A stretch of DNA of 64,000 nucleotides from Povalibacter uvarum (lineage in GTDB: Bacteria > Pseudomonadota > Gammaproteobacteria > Steroidobacterales > Steroidobacteraceae), in the NCBI RefSeq assembly GCF_014202975.1, contig NZ_JACHHZ010000002.1:1059018-1123017 (forward strand). The letters run 5' to 3'. How positions within the stretch are numbered: position 1 is the first letter of the stretch; the number at the start of each line of letters is the position of its first letter. The notes below the pieces were generated by a model. That model was not told the origin of the DNA and ran no database searches. It saw nothing but the letters and a program-made list of their open reading frames with translations. Below are positions 31,672-40,982 of the stretch, piece after piece. The translations under genes and the position numbers were made by a program.

Positions 31672-32034
31672 TTAAGATGGCGGCTCCCAAAGCTCGATCG
31701 CATTCCCCTCGGGATCGTGGATGCGCGCAAACCGCCCTGTTTCCGGCGTGTCCCACTCGGCCTTCGTAATGATCTCGATTCCAGCGCTGCGCAGTTTCGC
31801 GAGCAGCGCATCGAGTCCCTGTACCCGAAGGTTCAGCATCCATTGCTTGTCACTGGCGAAATAGTCCGTGTCCGCCTTGAACGGCGCGAATACCGTCGGG
31901 CCCGCGGACTGTTGCCAGATCCAGTCGGTGCCGGTCATCGTGGCGCCGACCCCGAGATGGTCGAAGTACCACTTCGTCAGCGCGCCGGGGTCACGCGCGC
32001 GAAAGAACAATCCACCGATACCAGTGACGGGCAT
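31672..32034 (-). CDS. VOC-family glyoxalase/dioxygenase-like protein
   Basis: A 120-residue single VOC domain. The first beta-alpha-beta unit is GIGGLFFRARDPGALTKWYF and the second ends in RFARIHDPEGNAIELWEPP, the usual metal-site region (His/Glu near the end). Members include glyoxalase I, fosfomycin resistance proteins and extradiol dioxygenases; the residues do not decide among them. The stop lies six bases from the right arm of the GATAGCG array, so the array could act as its terminator. Confidence 0.85.
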   Translation of the reverse strand: MPVTGIGGLFFRARDPGALTKWYFDHLGVGATMTGTDWIWQQSAGPTVFAPFKADTDYFASDKQWMLNLRVQGLDALLAKLRSAGIEIITKAEWDTPETGRFARIHDPEGNAIELWEPPS

Positions 32035-32191
32035 GACGGACTCCGGGGCGGCAAGGGATGGATCGAGTCTACTCCGGCATTGCCCAGTTCACGTATTGAA
32101 TCCTGCGCCAACTGCCCCCGAAAATGATCCGGCGCCGTGTGGTTCAGCGAGTCCGCTGCCTCGATAACTTTAAAAAGCGGGTGATTGTCGC

Positions 32192-33733
32192 GTGCGTTCA
32201 CCAGTGAAGTTTCTCCCCTGCCTGCTCGTGCTGGCTGCCCTGAGCGCATGTACGCAATTGCAGCCGCGACCCACGTTGCCGGACGAGTTCGCCGTCGCGC
32301 CGGGTCAGGAGACTCCACTCGACAAGGCGACGCATGACGTCGAAGGGCAACGGCCCGGGCAGTCGGCCTTCCGGCTGGTGGTCGAGGGCACGGAAGCGTA
32401 TGTCACCCGGATGCAGGCGGCGCGTCTCGCCATGCGCAGCCTCGATGTGCAGACCTATATCTGGCACTCCGATCTCACGGGCCTGTCCTTCGCGCATGCG
32501 CTGCTCGAGGCTGCCGATCGCGGCGTGAAGGTCCGGCTGTTGCTCGACGACATGGATGCGCGTGCAAAGAACGACGGTCTTGCAGCGCTGTCCTTCCATC
32601 CGAACATCGACGTGCGCATGTTCAATCCGTTCGCATCGCGCCGCGGCAAGATGGGATTCATCAGCGAAGGCGCGTCGAGTTTCGGTCGCATCAATCGACG
32701 CATGCACAACAAGACCTGGATCGCCGACAACCGGATCGCGATCGCAGGCGGGCGCAACATCGGCGATGAATACTTCGGCGCGAGCGACGAGGTCAACTTT
32801 GTCGATCTCGATTTCGCGATGATCGGACCGGTCGTGCGTGACGCCTCCGCATCGTTCGACAAGTACTGGAATTCACCATCGGCGTATCCGATGGAGGCTC
32901 TCGACGCTGCCAGCGTGACAAAGGAAGGACTCGAGAAACTGCGCACGGCGCTCGTCGAGCATATGAAAGGCGCGGCCGACAGCCGCTACGCCGTTGCGTT
33001 GCGCAGCAACGACGCGATCCAGCGCATGCTGAAGGGCGACTGGCCGCTGCAATGGGCGACGACGTACCAGTTCGTCTCCGACGACCCGCTCAAAGTCACG
33101 ATGGAAAAGAAAGATGCGAAGCGGACGTACGTGGGTTCGGTGCTGGTCCCGATGATCCAGGCGACGCAGAAGCAGGCCAGCATCATTTCGCCCTATTTCG
33201 TGCCGGGCGAGGAAGTGACCACCGCGTTCACGGGCATGGCGAAATCCGGGCGTGAAGTCCGCATCCTCACCAATTCACTGATTGCGAACGACGTCGCCGC
33301 GGTTCACGGCGGCTACTCGAGATATCGCAAGGACCTGGTCGAAGGCGGTGTGCAGCTCTGGGAACTGAAGCCGCTCGCCGGCCAGAAGGCCGAATCGAGC
33401 CTGTTCGGCTCATCGGGTGCCAGCCTGCATACGAAGGCGTTCGCCGTCGACACCAAGACGCTCTTCGTCGGCAGCTATAACCTCGATCCGCGATCGACGT
33501 GGCTCAACTGCGAGCAGGGCGTGCTCGTCGAGAATCCGATTCTCGCCGCGGAGCTCGAACAGATCTTCGCGCAGCAGACTGCGGGCGATCACGCGTGGCG
33601 CGTGACGCTCAACGACAAGAAGCTGCACTGGAGCGACGGCAAGGAAGCCTTCGACTCCGATCCGAAAGCGGGCTGGGGCCGGCGCTTCCAGGCGTGGATG
33701 ACGAAGGTGCTGCATCTGGATGCGCAGCTCTGA
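32192..33733 (+). CDS. Phospholipase D-family lipoprotein, cardiolipin synthase C-like
   Basis: A 513-residue lipoprotein: the signal ends LAALSAC (lipobox). Two HKD motifs are present: MHNKTWIADNRIAIAGGRNI in the first PLD domain and LHTKAFAVDTKTLFVGSYNL in the second, each with the following GS/GG and N. This is the layout of ClsC-type (YmdC) and other bacterial PLD proteins, which exchange phospholipid head groups, for example making cardiolipin from PE and PG. The N-terminal lipid anchor would put the catalytic domains on the periplasmic side. The start is GTG 32192. It is followed by the inverted repeat at 33740-33828. Confidence 0.88.
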   Translation: MRSPVKFLPCLLVLAALSACTQLQPRPTLPDEFAVAPGQETPLDKATHDVEGQRPGQSAFRLVVEGTEAYVTRMQAARLAMRSLDVQTYIWHSDLTGLSFAHALLEAADRGVKVRLLLDDMDARAKNDGLAALSFHPNIDVRMFNPFASRRGKMGFISEGASSFGRINRRMHNKTWIADNRIAIAGGRNIGDEYFGASDEVNFVDLDFAMIGPVVRDASASFDKYWNSPSAYPMEALDAASVTKEGLEKLRTALVEHMKGAADSRYAVALRSNDAIQRMLKGDWPLQWATTYQFVSDDPLKVTMEKKDAKRTYVGSVLVPMIQATQKQASIISPYFVPGEEVTTAFTGMAKSGREVRILTNSLIANDVAAVHGGYSRYRKDLVEGGVQLWELKPLAGQKAESSLFGSSGASLHTKAFAVDTKTLFVGSYNLDPRSTWLNCEQGVLVENPILAAELEQIFAQQTAGDHAWRVTLNDKKLHWSDGKEAFDSDPKAGWGRRFQAWMTKVLHLDAQL

Positions 33734-33739
33734 GAGAGA

Positions 33740-33828
33740 GGCTGCTGGCGACTGGCGGCTGGCCAGAATCCGGACCAGCGTCGCGCCACCCTCAGCCTTG
33801 CTCTTTGTCCGGCCAGTGGCCAGCAGCC
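33740..33828. repeat. Inverted repeat GGCTGCTGGCGACTGG with GGCCAGA apex
   Basis: Left arm 33740-33755 pairs with right arm 33813-33828 at 15 of 16 positions. Between them are GGCTGGCCAGAATCCGGAC and GTCCGGCC, whose CCGGAC/GTCCGG also pair. It sits between the convergent PLD (+) and YCII (-) genes, so it could terminate both. Confidence 0.85.
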
Positions 33829-33839
33829 CTCTGACTGCC

Positions 33840-34196
33840 TCACATCCCCGGAATCTCCAGCACCTCCATGATCTCCACCGAATCACCGGGGAACACCGCA
33901 AAGTGCGGATGCTTCTCGAACATCCTCGCGGCTGCCTCGTGCGATTCCGCCTGAACGACGGTATAGCCCGTCATGCTGTTGCGGATGTCGGAGATCCCTG
34001 AGGCGGCGGCTCGCTTCGTCTTTCCGAGCGGACCGCCCATTTGGACGATCGCCGATTTGTGGCGAGTCCCCCAGTCTCCCCAGGCCTGCATGCCTTTCTG
34101 CTCCCTCGCTTTGCGGGCCGCGTCGTCCAGCTCGTTCCAGCCCGACTTCGCCATGGTTTCCGCGGTACCGATATAGATCGCCAGGAATGTCTTCAT
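33840..34196 (-). CDS. YCII-domain protein
   Basis: A 118-residue YCII-related protein (dimeric alpha/beta fold with ferredoxin-like topology). The segments LAIYIGTAETMAKSGWNEL, then KSAIVQMGGPLGKTK and NSMTGYTVVQAESHEAAARM match the family, and the conserved His/Asp-type site may be in HPHFAVFPGDSVEIMEV. Function is largely unknown. ATG 34196 is used; its start codon directly abuts the plus-strand ATG of the divergent broken gene. Confidence 0.8.
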   Translation of the reverse strand: MKTFLAIYIGTAETMAKSGWNELDDAARKAREQKGMQAWGDWGTRHKSAIVQMGGPLGKTKRAAASGISDIRNSMTGYTVVQAESHEAAARMFEKHPHFAVFPGDSVEIMEVLEIPGM

Positions 34197-35482
34197 GAGT
34201 CCTCCGATTGAGTCCAGGCACAGCAATGCGGCGACGCCGCATCGTCACGTGGCTCTTCTATACGAACGAGAAGACGACAGATCGACAGTTCCGCTTCTCG
34301 TTTTCCTTCTGGCATTGTCGCTCGTGCTGTTGCTGGCATGCGCGTTCGCCGTCGACGCCGCAGCGCCTTCCGGCTCCAGCGTCCGCGAATCCTTCGGCCC
34401 CATGACGGTCACGCTGCCCGGCGCATGGCCGCGTTCCGTTCGGCCGGATGGGATGACTGCTTACTCGATACCGGGCACAGGCGGTGCGCAGCGAGGTGAA
34501 GTGCAGTTCGCTGCGCAGCCATCAGCCGTAACCGACGAGGCGGCGATGCATCGCAGACTGTGGGACGGGGCGCTTACCCAGTTGCAGTCGCCGTCAGGCC
34601 AGGAGTCGGGCCGGCTGGGGCGGTTTCAGTGGTCACAGGTGGAAGCCTTCGATCCAACGGAGAACCGGCGCTCGTGGTTCCGGCTCTACACGACCATGGA
34701 AAGTGGTTCTTTCATCGTGGTCCTGCTGACCACGAACGATGCAGCCACGTTCCGTGAGCAGGTCACGGCGATCGATACGATGCTCGGTCACGCCGAGTTC
34801 GCGGGCAGCCAGAGAAAGTCGCCCGGCCTCGAACCGGTGCCGGTCGTCGAATCGGCGATTCACATGCAGATCAGCTCCGGCGGTTTCACATCGAACCTCC
34901 GGCGGTTTCACATCGAACGTGCTGACGGATCACATCCTGTTCTTCGGCAACGGCATCGTCGTTCGACATGGGTTCATCAACGGACCGCGGGAGTGCTATG
35001 CGCGCCTGCCGGTCTCGAATCTGTCGACGCTGCCGAGCAACTACGGTCGCTGGCAGGAGAACAAAGCGACGGGTGGAATCGATGTCGTGTGGCAGGAGGG
35101 TGGACCCTGGCGCCTGAAGCGCGAAGGCCGCCTGCTGAGTCTCGACGGTCGCAAGCTGGTGTCGTATCGACCCATCGACGCAGTGAAGTTGAACGGAGTC
35201 TACGTGTATCGCCCCGTCGGTGATCAGCCGTCGGCCTTCGCATTCATGGCCGACGGGCGTTTCGAAGCGGTCAATCTCAGCGAGAACATGATGACCTGCT
35301 CGTCGGGCAAAGCCATTCCCAAGGCCACGGGTCGTTATGAGGTGAGCAAGTGGACGTTGCTGCTGACGTTCGACGACGGTGCGACTGCGATGCTCCCCTT
35401 GCGGATCGGCGACGATCAGCCGGACCTGAACGATGTCCGCGCGTTTACCGTCATCAGCTACGAGTTCATTCGGGAGCGCTGA
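34195..35482 (+). pseudogene. Broken gene: 22-bp tandem duplication frameshifts a secreted protein
   Basis: The first frame gives an N-terminal membrane or signal segment (VPLLVFLLALSLVLLLACA) and a domain through SAIHMQISSGGFTSN. The exact 22-bp unit at 34875-34896 is repeated immediately at 34897-34918, and after it the frame is wrong. Dropping one copy joins ISSGGFTSN directly to VLTDHILFFGNGIVVRHGFI in the second frame, which continues coherently to VISYEFIRER at 35482. The intact protein would be about 420 residues. I do not recognise the family. The start is uncertain: ATG 34195 abuts the divergent YCII start, and GTG 34249 is an alternative. It could also be a reversible (phase-variation-like) state. 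Confidence 0.85.
34875..34918. repeat. Exact 22-bp tandem duplication causing the frameshift
   Basis: Two adjacent identical 22-bp copies, each starting CTCCGGCGGTTTC and ending TCGAAC. The length is not a multiple of three, so the duplication breaks the reading frame. Loss of one copy would restore the gene exactly. Confidence 0.95.
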
Positions 35483-37285
35483 TCAGGCGAGTTCCTGGAT
35501 GCCGATCAGCAGGGTCCCGGGTCCACCGTGAACGCTCAGGGCACTGCCGACAGGCATCAGAAAAGCGGATTCGATGTGCGGGTGCGCGCGCCGCATGCGC
35601 TCCAGCAGATCGCGACCTGCTCCTTCCGCATTCGCATGGCCGACACCGATGCGATAACGCTGGCCCGTGGACATGCGACGCAGGACGAAGCGAATGAACT
35701 TGTCGTGCAGATCGCTTCGGCCGAACAAGACTCCGCGCGGCTTTACGTGACCCTGGGGATCGTTGCCCAGGATCGGCGAGAGACGCAGGAGGTCGGCGAG
35801 CGACTTCACCGCGGGTTTCACCCGACCGCCTCGCACCGCATACGTGAGCGATCCTACGAGTGCGAATGTGAGAGTCTTCGGAATCATGGCGTTCGTGAGT
35901 CTCACGATTTCCTCGACGCCCAGGCCGCGGGCGGCGCACTCAGCGGCATAGATCGTCAGCAGCCCCTGGCCGATCGATGCGTTCAATGAGTCGACGATCG
36001 CAACCTTGCCATGCGTCTGTACGCGCGATGCCGCGGTTGCGGCCGCATTGCATGTGCCGCTGACTTTCGACGTCACGTTGACCGACACGACGCCGTCGAA
36101 GTGCGAGGCGAGGAATTCGAACTGACGGCGAAAATCTCCCGCGGGCGGTTGCGACGTCTTCGGGTGCAGCGGATTGCGGACGAGCTCGTCGAGAAAGGCC
36201 TCGGGCGTCATGCCGACCTTGTCGAGGTAGCTGTGATCGCCGAAATGCACGCGCAGCGGAACGACGTGAATGTCGTGTCGCTCGAGCATGTCCTCCGGAA
36301 TGTCGGCAACCGAATCCGTAACGACGGCGACGCGGCGATTGGTCTGATGAGTCGCATGCTGCTGCCGCTGCATGTCATCCGCTTTCTCGCCTGATATCTC
36401 GCCGTACTCCCGCGCGATGCGGAACACATCGGACGGCTCGTTCACGTGAATGTGGATCTTTGCCTTGTGCGGCGTGCCTGCGAGTACCAGCGAGGAGCCG
36501 AGCGCTGAGAGCTCTTCGCGCAGCTTGCGACGATCGATGTCCGTGCCGACGATCGTGCACTCGGTGCAGAAGCGGTGAGTGAGATCGTGAATCTCGCCGG
36601 CCGCGGATTCGTGAACGTCGACGCTGGGTGTCGCGGGCTCCGGCGGTTCCATGTCGACGCCGCGTTCCAGATGGTCCGTCATGCCTTCGAGCAGATCGAC
36701 GAAGCCTTGCGCTCCAGCATCGACCACGCCGGCCTTGCGCAGCTCTTCGAGCTGATCGGAGGTGTTCTGCAGTGATTGCCGGACTGAAGTAAGCGCTTGC
36801 GTGAACAACGAAAGGAAGTCACGCATACCGGTGCTCGCGAGCCGGCTGGTCTCGCGCGCGAATGCGGAGATGACGGTGAGCACTGTGCCTTCGCGCGGCT
36901 CGGTCAGGCTATCGCGGGCGTAACTCGCACCTGCGGTGATTGCCGAAGCGAACTGTGCGGCGGACAACGTGGGCAGCGGCGCTGCGCTGTCACCAACCCC
37001 CAGGAAGAACTGCGCGAGAATGGCGCCGGAATTTCCCCGCGCACCATCGAGTGCCGCATCGGCTGCGCGAGTGAGCGTGTTGCCTGCATGAGCATCGCGC
37101 TTCTGCGTCAGGTGGCTGAGCACGCACCGCATCGTCAGCGCCATGTTCGTTCCGGTATCGCCATCCGGCACCGGAAAAACGTTGATCTTGTTGAGATGCT
37201 CCTGATCCGCCATCAATCGATGGATGCCGGCGCGCAGCAGGCGCGAAACGCGGAGGCCGTCGAGTTCGAGGATGGGAGTGGGCAT
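35483..37285 (-). CDS. Fused DAK2 (FakA-like) and DegV (FakB-like) protein
   Basis: A 600-residue fusion. The N-terminal half is a DAK2 domain of dihydroxyacetone kinase/FakA type: INVFPVPDGDTGTNMALTMR (nucleotide and metal loop) and DGARGNSGAILAQFFLG. The C-terminal half (from about residue 310, RRVAVVTDSVADIPEDMLER) is a DegV domain with SVNVTSKVSGTCNAA, the fatty-acid headgroup region. In Gram-positives FakA phosphorylates a fatty acid bound to the separate protein FakB, so this protein may combine kinase and acyl carrier in one chain. This is inferred; the substrate is untested. A cysteine-bearing middle segment resembles FakA_C (TEC-TIVGTDIDRRKLREEL). The start ATG is 37285. Confidence 0.82.
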   Translation of the reverse strand: MPTPILELDGLRVSRLLRAGIHRLMADQEHLNKINVFPVPDGDTGTNMALTMRCVLSHLTQKRDAHAGNTLTRAADAALDGARGNSGAILAQFFLGVGDSAAPLPTLSAAQFASAITAGASYARDSLTEPREGTVLTVISAFARETSRLASTGMRDFLSLFTQALTSVRQSLQNTSDQLEELRKAGVVDAGAQGFVDLLEGMTDHLERGVDMEPPEPATPSVDVHESAAGEIHDLTHRFCTECTIVGTDIDRRKLREELSALGSSLVLAGTPHKAKIHIHVNEPSDVFRIAREYGEISGEKADDMQRQQHATHQTNRRVAVVTDSVADIPEDMLERHDIHVVPLRVHFGDHSYLDKVGMTPEAFLDELVRNPLHPKTSQPPAGDFRRQFEFLASHFDGVVSVNVTSKVSGTCNAAATAASRVQTHGKVAIVDSLNASIGQGLLTIYAAECAARGLGVEEIVRLTNAMIPKTLTFALVGSLTYAVRGGRVKPAVKSLADLLRLSPILGNDPQGHVKPRGVLFGRSDLHDKFIRFVLRRMSTGQRYRIGVGHANAEGAGRDLLERMRRAHPHIESAFLMPVGSALSVHGGPGTLLIGIQELA

Positions 37286-37355
37286 TTGTTGTTCTTGGTG
37301 CTCGCCGGACACGCTTCTTTACGTCTCCTCAGCTGGATCCACGCTGCTCGATGTT

Positions 37356-38120
37356 CTACTGCCTCGGCAGCAGAAACCTCAACCCCTGACTATTCAGCAC
37401 CGCCCCCTCCGGCGTAATCCGCTCCACCGTCGGTCCCTCGGTGATCACCTGGCCCTCGAGGTACTTGCGCATGTTGATGAACACGAAGCGCTCGGTGGGC
37501 GTGTTCGAATAAACGTGAATGTCGAGACGCATGTCGGGCAGCGACGTACCGGTGGCAACCAGAGAGGATGCTGTCGGCAGGACTTCGTTCGCGCCGCCAC
37601 GAGTGTCGTAGGCAGGGCGGGAAGACAGCGGCGCAACTGCAGGCGGTGCTATCTGGCGCACGGCAGGTGGGCCTGCGGGTACGTTGGCAGCCGTCGCGAG
37701 ATCGGGATGAGAAGGATCGATGTACTCGCTGCCGGCCGGGGCATTGTCGTAATACGGATCGCCTTCCACACCTGCTTCTTCCGCCAGGGAACGCACCGCA
37801 GGACTCGTCGTCACCAATGGCCGCGAAACAGGGGGTGCAGCGGCAGTCGGCGCCGTCGCGGGTGTGCTGTTGGTGGGGGCGGGCGGTGCCACCGAGGCAG
37901 GCACAGTTGCAGCCGGCACCGCCGCGGGTGGCGCATCGTCGTCATCCATCAGCACGATCGCGAGCACTGCGAGATTCACGACCAGCAAAGCCGCAACGGC
38001 GACGGCCCACCAAGGTCGTTCCGCCGGTGCGTTCCGTACGGGTGCATCAGCGAGCGAGGGGCCGATCGTTCGCTGGCGCTCGTTCTCGGATTTCTTCAGG
38101 GCGTCGAGAATGAAGCTCAT
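37356..38120 (-). CDS. gspB: General secretion pathway protein GspB
   Basis: A 254-residue inner-membrane protein. It begins MSFILDALKKSENERQR, the signature N-terminus of GspB/ExeB, followed by a transmembrane helix (VAVAALLVVNLAVLAIVLM, residues 39-57), a long Pro/Ala-rich periplasmic linker and the conserved C-terminal domain (LDIHVYSNTPTERFVFINMR, then GAVLNSQGLRFLL). With GspA it remodels peptidoglycan or helps the type II secretin assemble. It lies directly downstream of the GspA gene (31-base gap), so the pair is co-transcribed. No other type II secretion genes are in the window. Confidence 0.9.
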   Translation of the reverse strand: MSFILDALKKSENERQRTIGPSLADAPVRNAPAERPWWAVAVAALLVVNLAVLAIVLMDDDDAPPAAVPAATVPASVAPPAPTNSTPATAPTAAAPPVSRPLVTTSPAVRSLAEEAGVEGDPYYDNAPAGSEYIDPSHPDLATAANVPAGPPAVRQIAPPAVAPLSSRPAYDTRGGANEVLPTASSLVATGTSLPDMRLDIHVYSNTPTERFVFINMRKYLEGQVITEGPTVERITPEGAVLNSQGLRFLLPRQ

Positions 38121-38151
38121 GAGAGTGCGATGATCCGTGGCAGGTCAGTCG

Positions 38152-39792
38152 CTAGCCGCCCGAAGCCTGGGCCAGCAGCAGCGGACTGCCTGCAGTGTTG
38201 TTCAGGGTATCGAGCACGATCTGCGTTTGCACGCCCGCGATGCCGTCGACATTGAGGCGATGCTGGCGCTGAAAGTCCTCGACCATCTTCACGAGTTCTT
38301 CGTCGTAGAAATCGTTCGCAGGCGCTTCGTTGCGGCCCTGCAGCGTATTGAGGCTGCGGCGCAGCCAGCGTACTCCATCGCCCTGCATGCCGGCCGACAA
38401 CGCTCGCGGCGACGCGACTTGCGGCCGCCACAGGACGAGATAGTCGCCGTACCAGAAGCGCGAGATGGAGGCGATCGACACTTCGATCTGTTCCGAGCCG
38501 AGGCTGATCCGCGCGTTGCCGTCGTTCAGACCGACCACCGTGACCTGGTGGGCGTTGCCGACGTCGTCGATGAGCGTGAGGATCGCCGGGCGATTCAGTG
38601 TTCGCAGCTGACCCCACGAACCTTGCTGATAGACGCACTCGAGGCCCTGGCGCAGCGCCTGGTCGCACGGCCGTCCGGCAGCAGGATCGAACTTCCCGCC
38701 CCAAGCAGCGAACACCTGGGCGAAGGCGCCTTCCGTGTTCGTTTCATTCGCGTGGTCCCGCAACACTCCGGCGACGTCCTGCGCTGAGGGCTCCGGTGGC
38801 GGCTGTACAGACGCGGGCGCGACCTGCTCGGGGACGACGACGGGCGCAGGCTGCGCAACCGCTGCTGCGAGCGGCGGCGGCTTCTGACGATTCATCAGCA
38901 GGCCGATGCCGAAGGCCATCACGGCGACGGCTGCGATGCCAGAACCGATCGCGAGCGGTTTCATCCACGGTGGGCTGAAGGTCCGCCCGTAAACTTCCCC
39001 GGCGGCGGCACGAACCATCGCCGGGCCGACCCGATGCGATTCCTGGGTGAATGCGCCGAGTAGTGCGCGATCGCAGATCACGTTGATGATGCGCGGGATG
39101 CCGCTGCTCAACCGATGCACTTCGCGCAGCGCCGCATCCGTGAAAATTTCGCCGTTCGCGCCAGCAACTTTCAGTCGATGGTTCACATACGACGCGGTCT
39201 CCGACTTCGAAAGCGGAGCGAGGTGATACCGGCCGGTGATGCGCTGGGCGAGCTGGCGCAGTTCCATGCGATCCAGCACGACGCGCAGTTCGGGCTGCCC
39301 GATCAGGATGATCTGCAGGAGCTTCTGGGAAGCGGTCTCGAGATTCGTGAGCAGGCGCACCTGCTCGAGTGTTTCCGTCGTCAGGTTCTGCGCCTCATCG
39401 ACGATGACGACGACTCGTCGTCCCTTCGCGTGCGCGTCCAGCAACCGGCGGTTCAGGACGTCGATGAGGTCCTTGAGGCTGGTCGTGTCGTCTTCGCGCA
39501 GGAAGATCCCGAGCTCCTCGCAGATCGTCAGCACAAACTGCAGCGGCGATAACTGCGGGTTGAGGATGACGGCGACATCGGCGTGGCCCGGCATGCGCTC
39601 GAGCAATGAGCGAACGACCGTCGTCTTGCCGGTACCGACCTCGCCAGTGAGCTGGATGAAGCCGCCGGCCTCGGTGATGCCGTACAGCAGATGCGCCAAC
39701 GCCTCCGCGTGCCGCGCGCTCATAAAGAGGTAACGCGGGTCGGGGGTGATGGCGAACGGCTTTTCGCTCAGGCCAAAAAAGCTCGTGTACAT
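38152..39792 (-). CDS. gspA: GspA/ExeA-like AAA ATPase with peptidoglycan-binding domain
   Basis: A 546-residue protein. The cytoplasmic AAA domain has Walker A TGEVGTGKTTVV and Walker B VVVIVDEAQNL, followed by LLQIILIGQPEL. A transmembrane helix lies at about residues 266-287 (MKPLAIGSGIAAVAVMAFGI). The periplasmic part ends in a peptidoglycan-binding type-1 domain (about 455-535, WLRRSLNTLQGRNEAPANDF and FQRQHRLNVDGIAGVQTQ). This is the ExeA layout. With GspB it couples ATP hydrolysis to secretin assembly across the cell wall. The divergent ABC exporter starts 253 bases away. Confidence 0.9.
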   Translation of the reverse strand: MYTSFFGLSEKPFAITPDPRYLFMSARHAEALAHLLYGITEAGGFIQLTGEVGTGKTTVVRSLLERMPGHADVAVILNPQLSPLQFVLTICEELGIFLREDDTTSLKDLIDVLNRRLLDAHAKGRRVVVIVDEAQNLTTETLEQVRLLTNLETASQKLLQIILIGQPELRVVLDRMELRQLAQRITGRYHLAPLSKSETASYVNHRLKVAGANGEIFTDAALREVHRLSSGIPRIINVICDRALLGAFTQESHRVGPAMVRAAAGEVYGRTFSPPWMKPLAIGSGIAAVAVMAFGIGLLMNRQKPPPLAAAVAQPAPVVVPEQVAPASVQPPPEPSAQDVAGVLRDHANETNTEGAFAQVFAAWGGKFDPAAGRPCDQALRQGLECVYQQGSWGQLRTLNRPAILTLIDDVGNAHQVTVVGLNDGNARISLGSEQIEVSIASISRFWYGDYLVLWRPQVASPRALSAGMQGDGVRWLRRSLNTLQGRNEAPANDFYDEELVKMVEDFQRQHRLNVDGIAGVQTQIVLDTLNNTAGSPLLLAQASGG

Positions 39793-40045
39793 AAAGACTT
39801 AAGCGGGTTCGGACGAGCCGGGGGACGCATAATGCCACTGCCCGAAGAAGCGGTAAAAGCTTTGATGGCGGCGACCACCGGGAGTGCCGCCCGCGTGGCG
39901 GCCGATGCTGTCGCGCGATCACGTCATTCGTGACCGGGAGCGCCTTGCTCCGGTACCGGCCGACCGATACCCTTCCCGCCGATTTTTTCGCTGCTGATCA
40001 GGCGTTTTTTCCGTCGCAACTCAAGGCAGTAGACGATCCCACCTC

Positions 40046-40972
40046 ATGAAGGCACTTTCATTCCGCGGGCTGACGAAGACCTACAAGAACGGCGTCCAGG
40101 CGCTCAAGGGCATCGACCTCGACGTGGAGGAGGGCGACTTTTTCGCGCTGCTGGGACCCAATGGGGCGGGCAAGACGACGGCCATCGGGATCGTGACGTC
40201 GCTGGTGAACAAGACCGGCGGCAAGGTCGAGGTTTTCGGACACGACATCGATACGCAGCTGGCGGTGGCGAAGTCCTGCATCGGCCTCGTGCCGCAGGAA
40301 ATCAACTTCAACCAGTTCGAGACCGTCACGACCATCCTGATCAACCAGGCGGGGTTCTATGGCATTCCGCGCAAGGTCGCGCATGAGCGCCTCGAAAAGT
40401 ATCTGAATGCGCTGCAGCTCTGGGAGAAGCGCAATGCGGTGTCGCGCAGCCTGTCGGGTGGCATGAAGCGCCGGCTCATGATCGCGCGAGCCCTGATGCA
40501 CGAGCCGCGGCTGCTCATTCTCGACGAGCCCACGGCGGGCGTGGACATCGAAGTGCGCCGGACGATGTGGACGTTCATGCGCGACATCAACGCGGCAGGC
40601 ACCACGATCATTCTCACGACCCACTATCTGGAAGAAGCGGAGAACCTGTGCCGGCACGTCGCGATCATCGACAAGGGCCGCATCATCGAGAACGACCGCA
40701 TGAGCCGCGTGCTGCGCAAGCTGCAGACCGAAGTGTTCGTATTCAACCTGCGCAACCCGATCGCAGCGGCGCCGGCGCTGCCGGACTACCAGGTCGTCAT
40801 GCCGGACGATCACACGCTCGAGATCGAGGTGTCGAAGGACCAGAACCTCAACGACATCTTCTCGCGCCTGAGCGCGGCAGGGATCGAGGTGCTGTCGATG
40901 CGCAATAAATCGAACCGCCTCGAGGAGCTCTTCATGCGCCTCGTCGAACAGAAGCCCGCCGCGACCGCCTGA
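40046..40972 (+). CDS. yadG: ABC exporter ATP-binding protein (YadG-like)
   Basis: A 308-residue ABC ATPase of the ABC-2 exporter group. Walker A GPNGAGKTTA, signature SLSGGMKRRL and Walker B LLILDEPTAGVD are intact, and ILTTHYLEEAENLC holds the switch histidine. The C-terminal domain beyond about residue 225 is typical of YadG-type proteins. It is expected to power the membrane partner encoded by the next gene, ten bases downstream. The substrate is unknown. The 253-bp region upstream is shared with the divergent gspA gene; I see no clear regulatory motif there. Confidence 0.9.
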   Translation: MKALSFRGLTKTYKNGVQALKGIDLDVEEGDFFALLGPNGAGKTTAIGIVTSLVNKTGGKVEVFGHDIDTQLAVAKSCIGLVPQEINFNQFETVTTILINQAGFYGIPRKVAHERLEKYLNALQLWEKRNAVSRSLSGGMKRRLMIARALMHEPRLLILDEPTAGVDIEVRRTMWTFMRDINAAGTTIILTTHYLEEAENLCRHVAIIDKGRIIENDRMSRVLRKLQTEVFVFNLRNPIAAAPALPDYQVVMPDDHTLEIEVSKDQNLNDIFSRLSAAGIEVLSMRNKSNRLEELFMRLVEQKPAATA

Positions 40973-40982
40973 GCACGCATCC

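Noticed and set aside
38137-38787. Plus-strand open frame opposite gspA
   Set aside because: Antisense to the peptidoglycan-binding part of GspA; no recognisable domain.
39832-39933. 33-residue plus-strand open frame (MPLPEEAVKALMAATTGSAA)
   Set aside because: Too short, in the shared upstream region of gspA and yadG, and without a ribosome-binding site.
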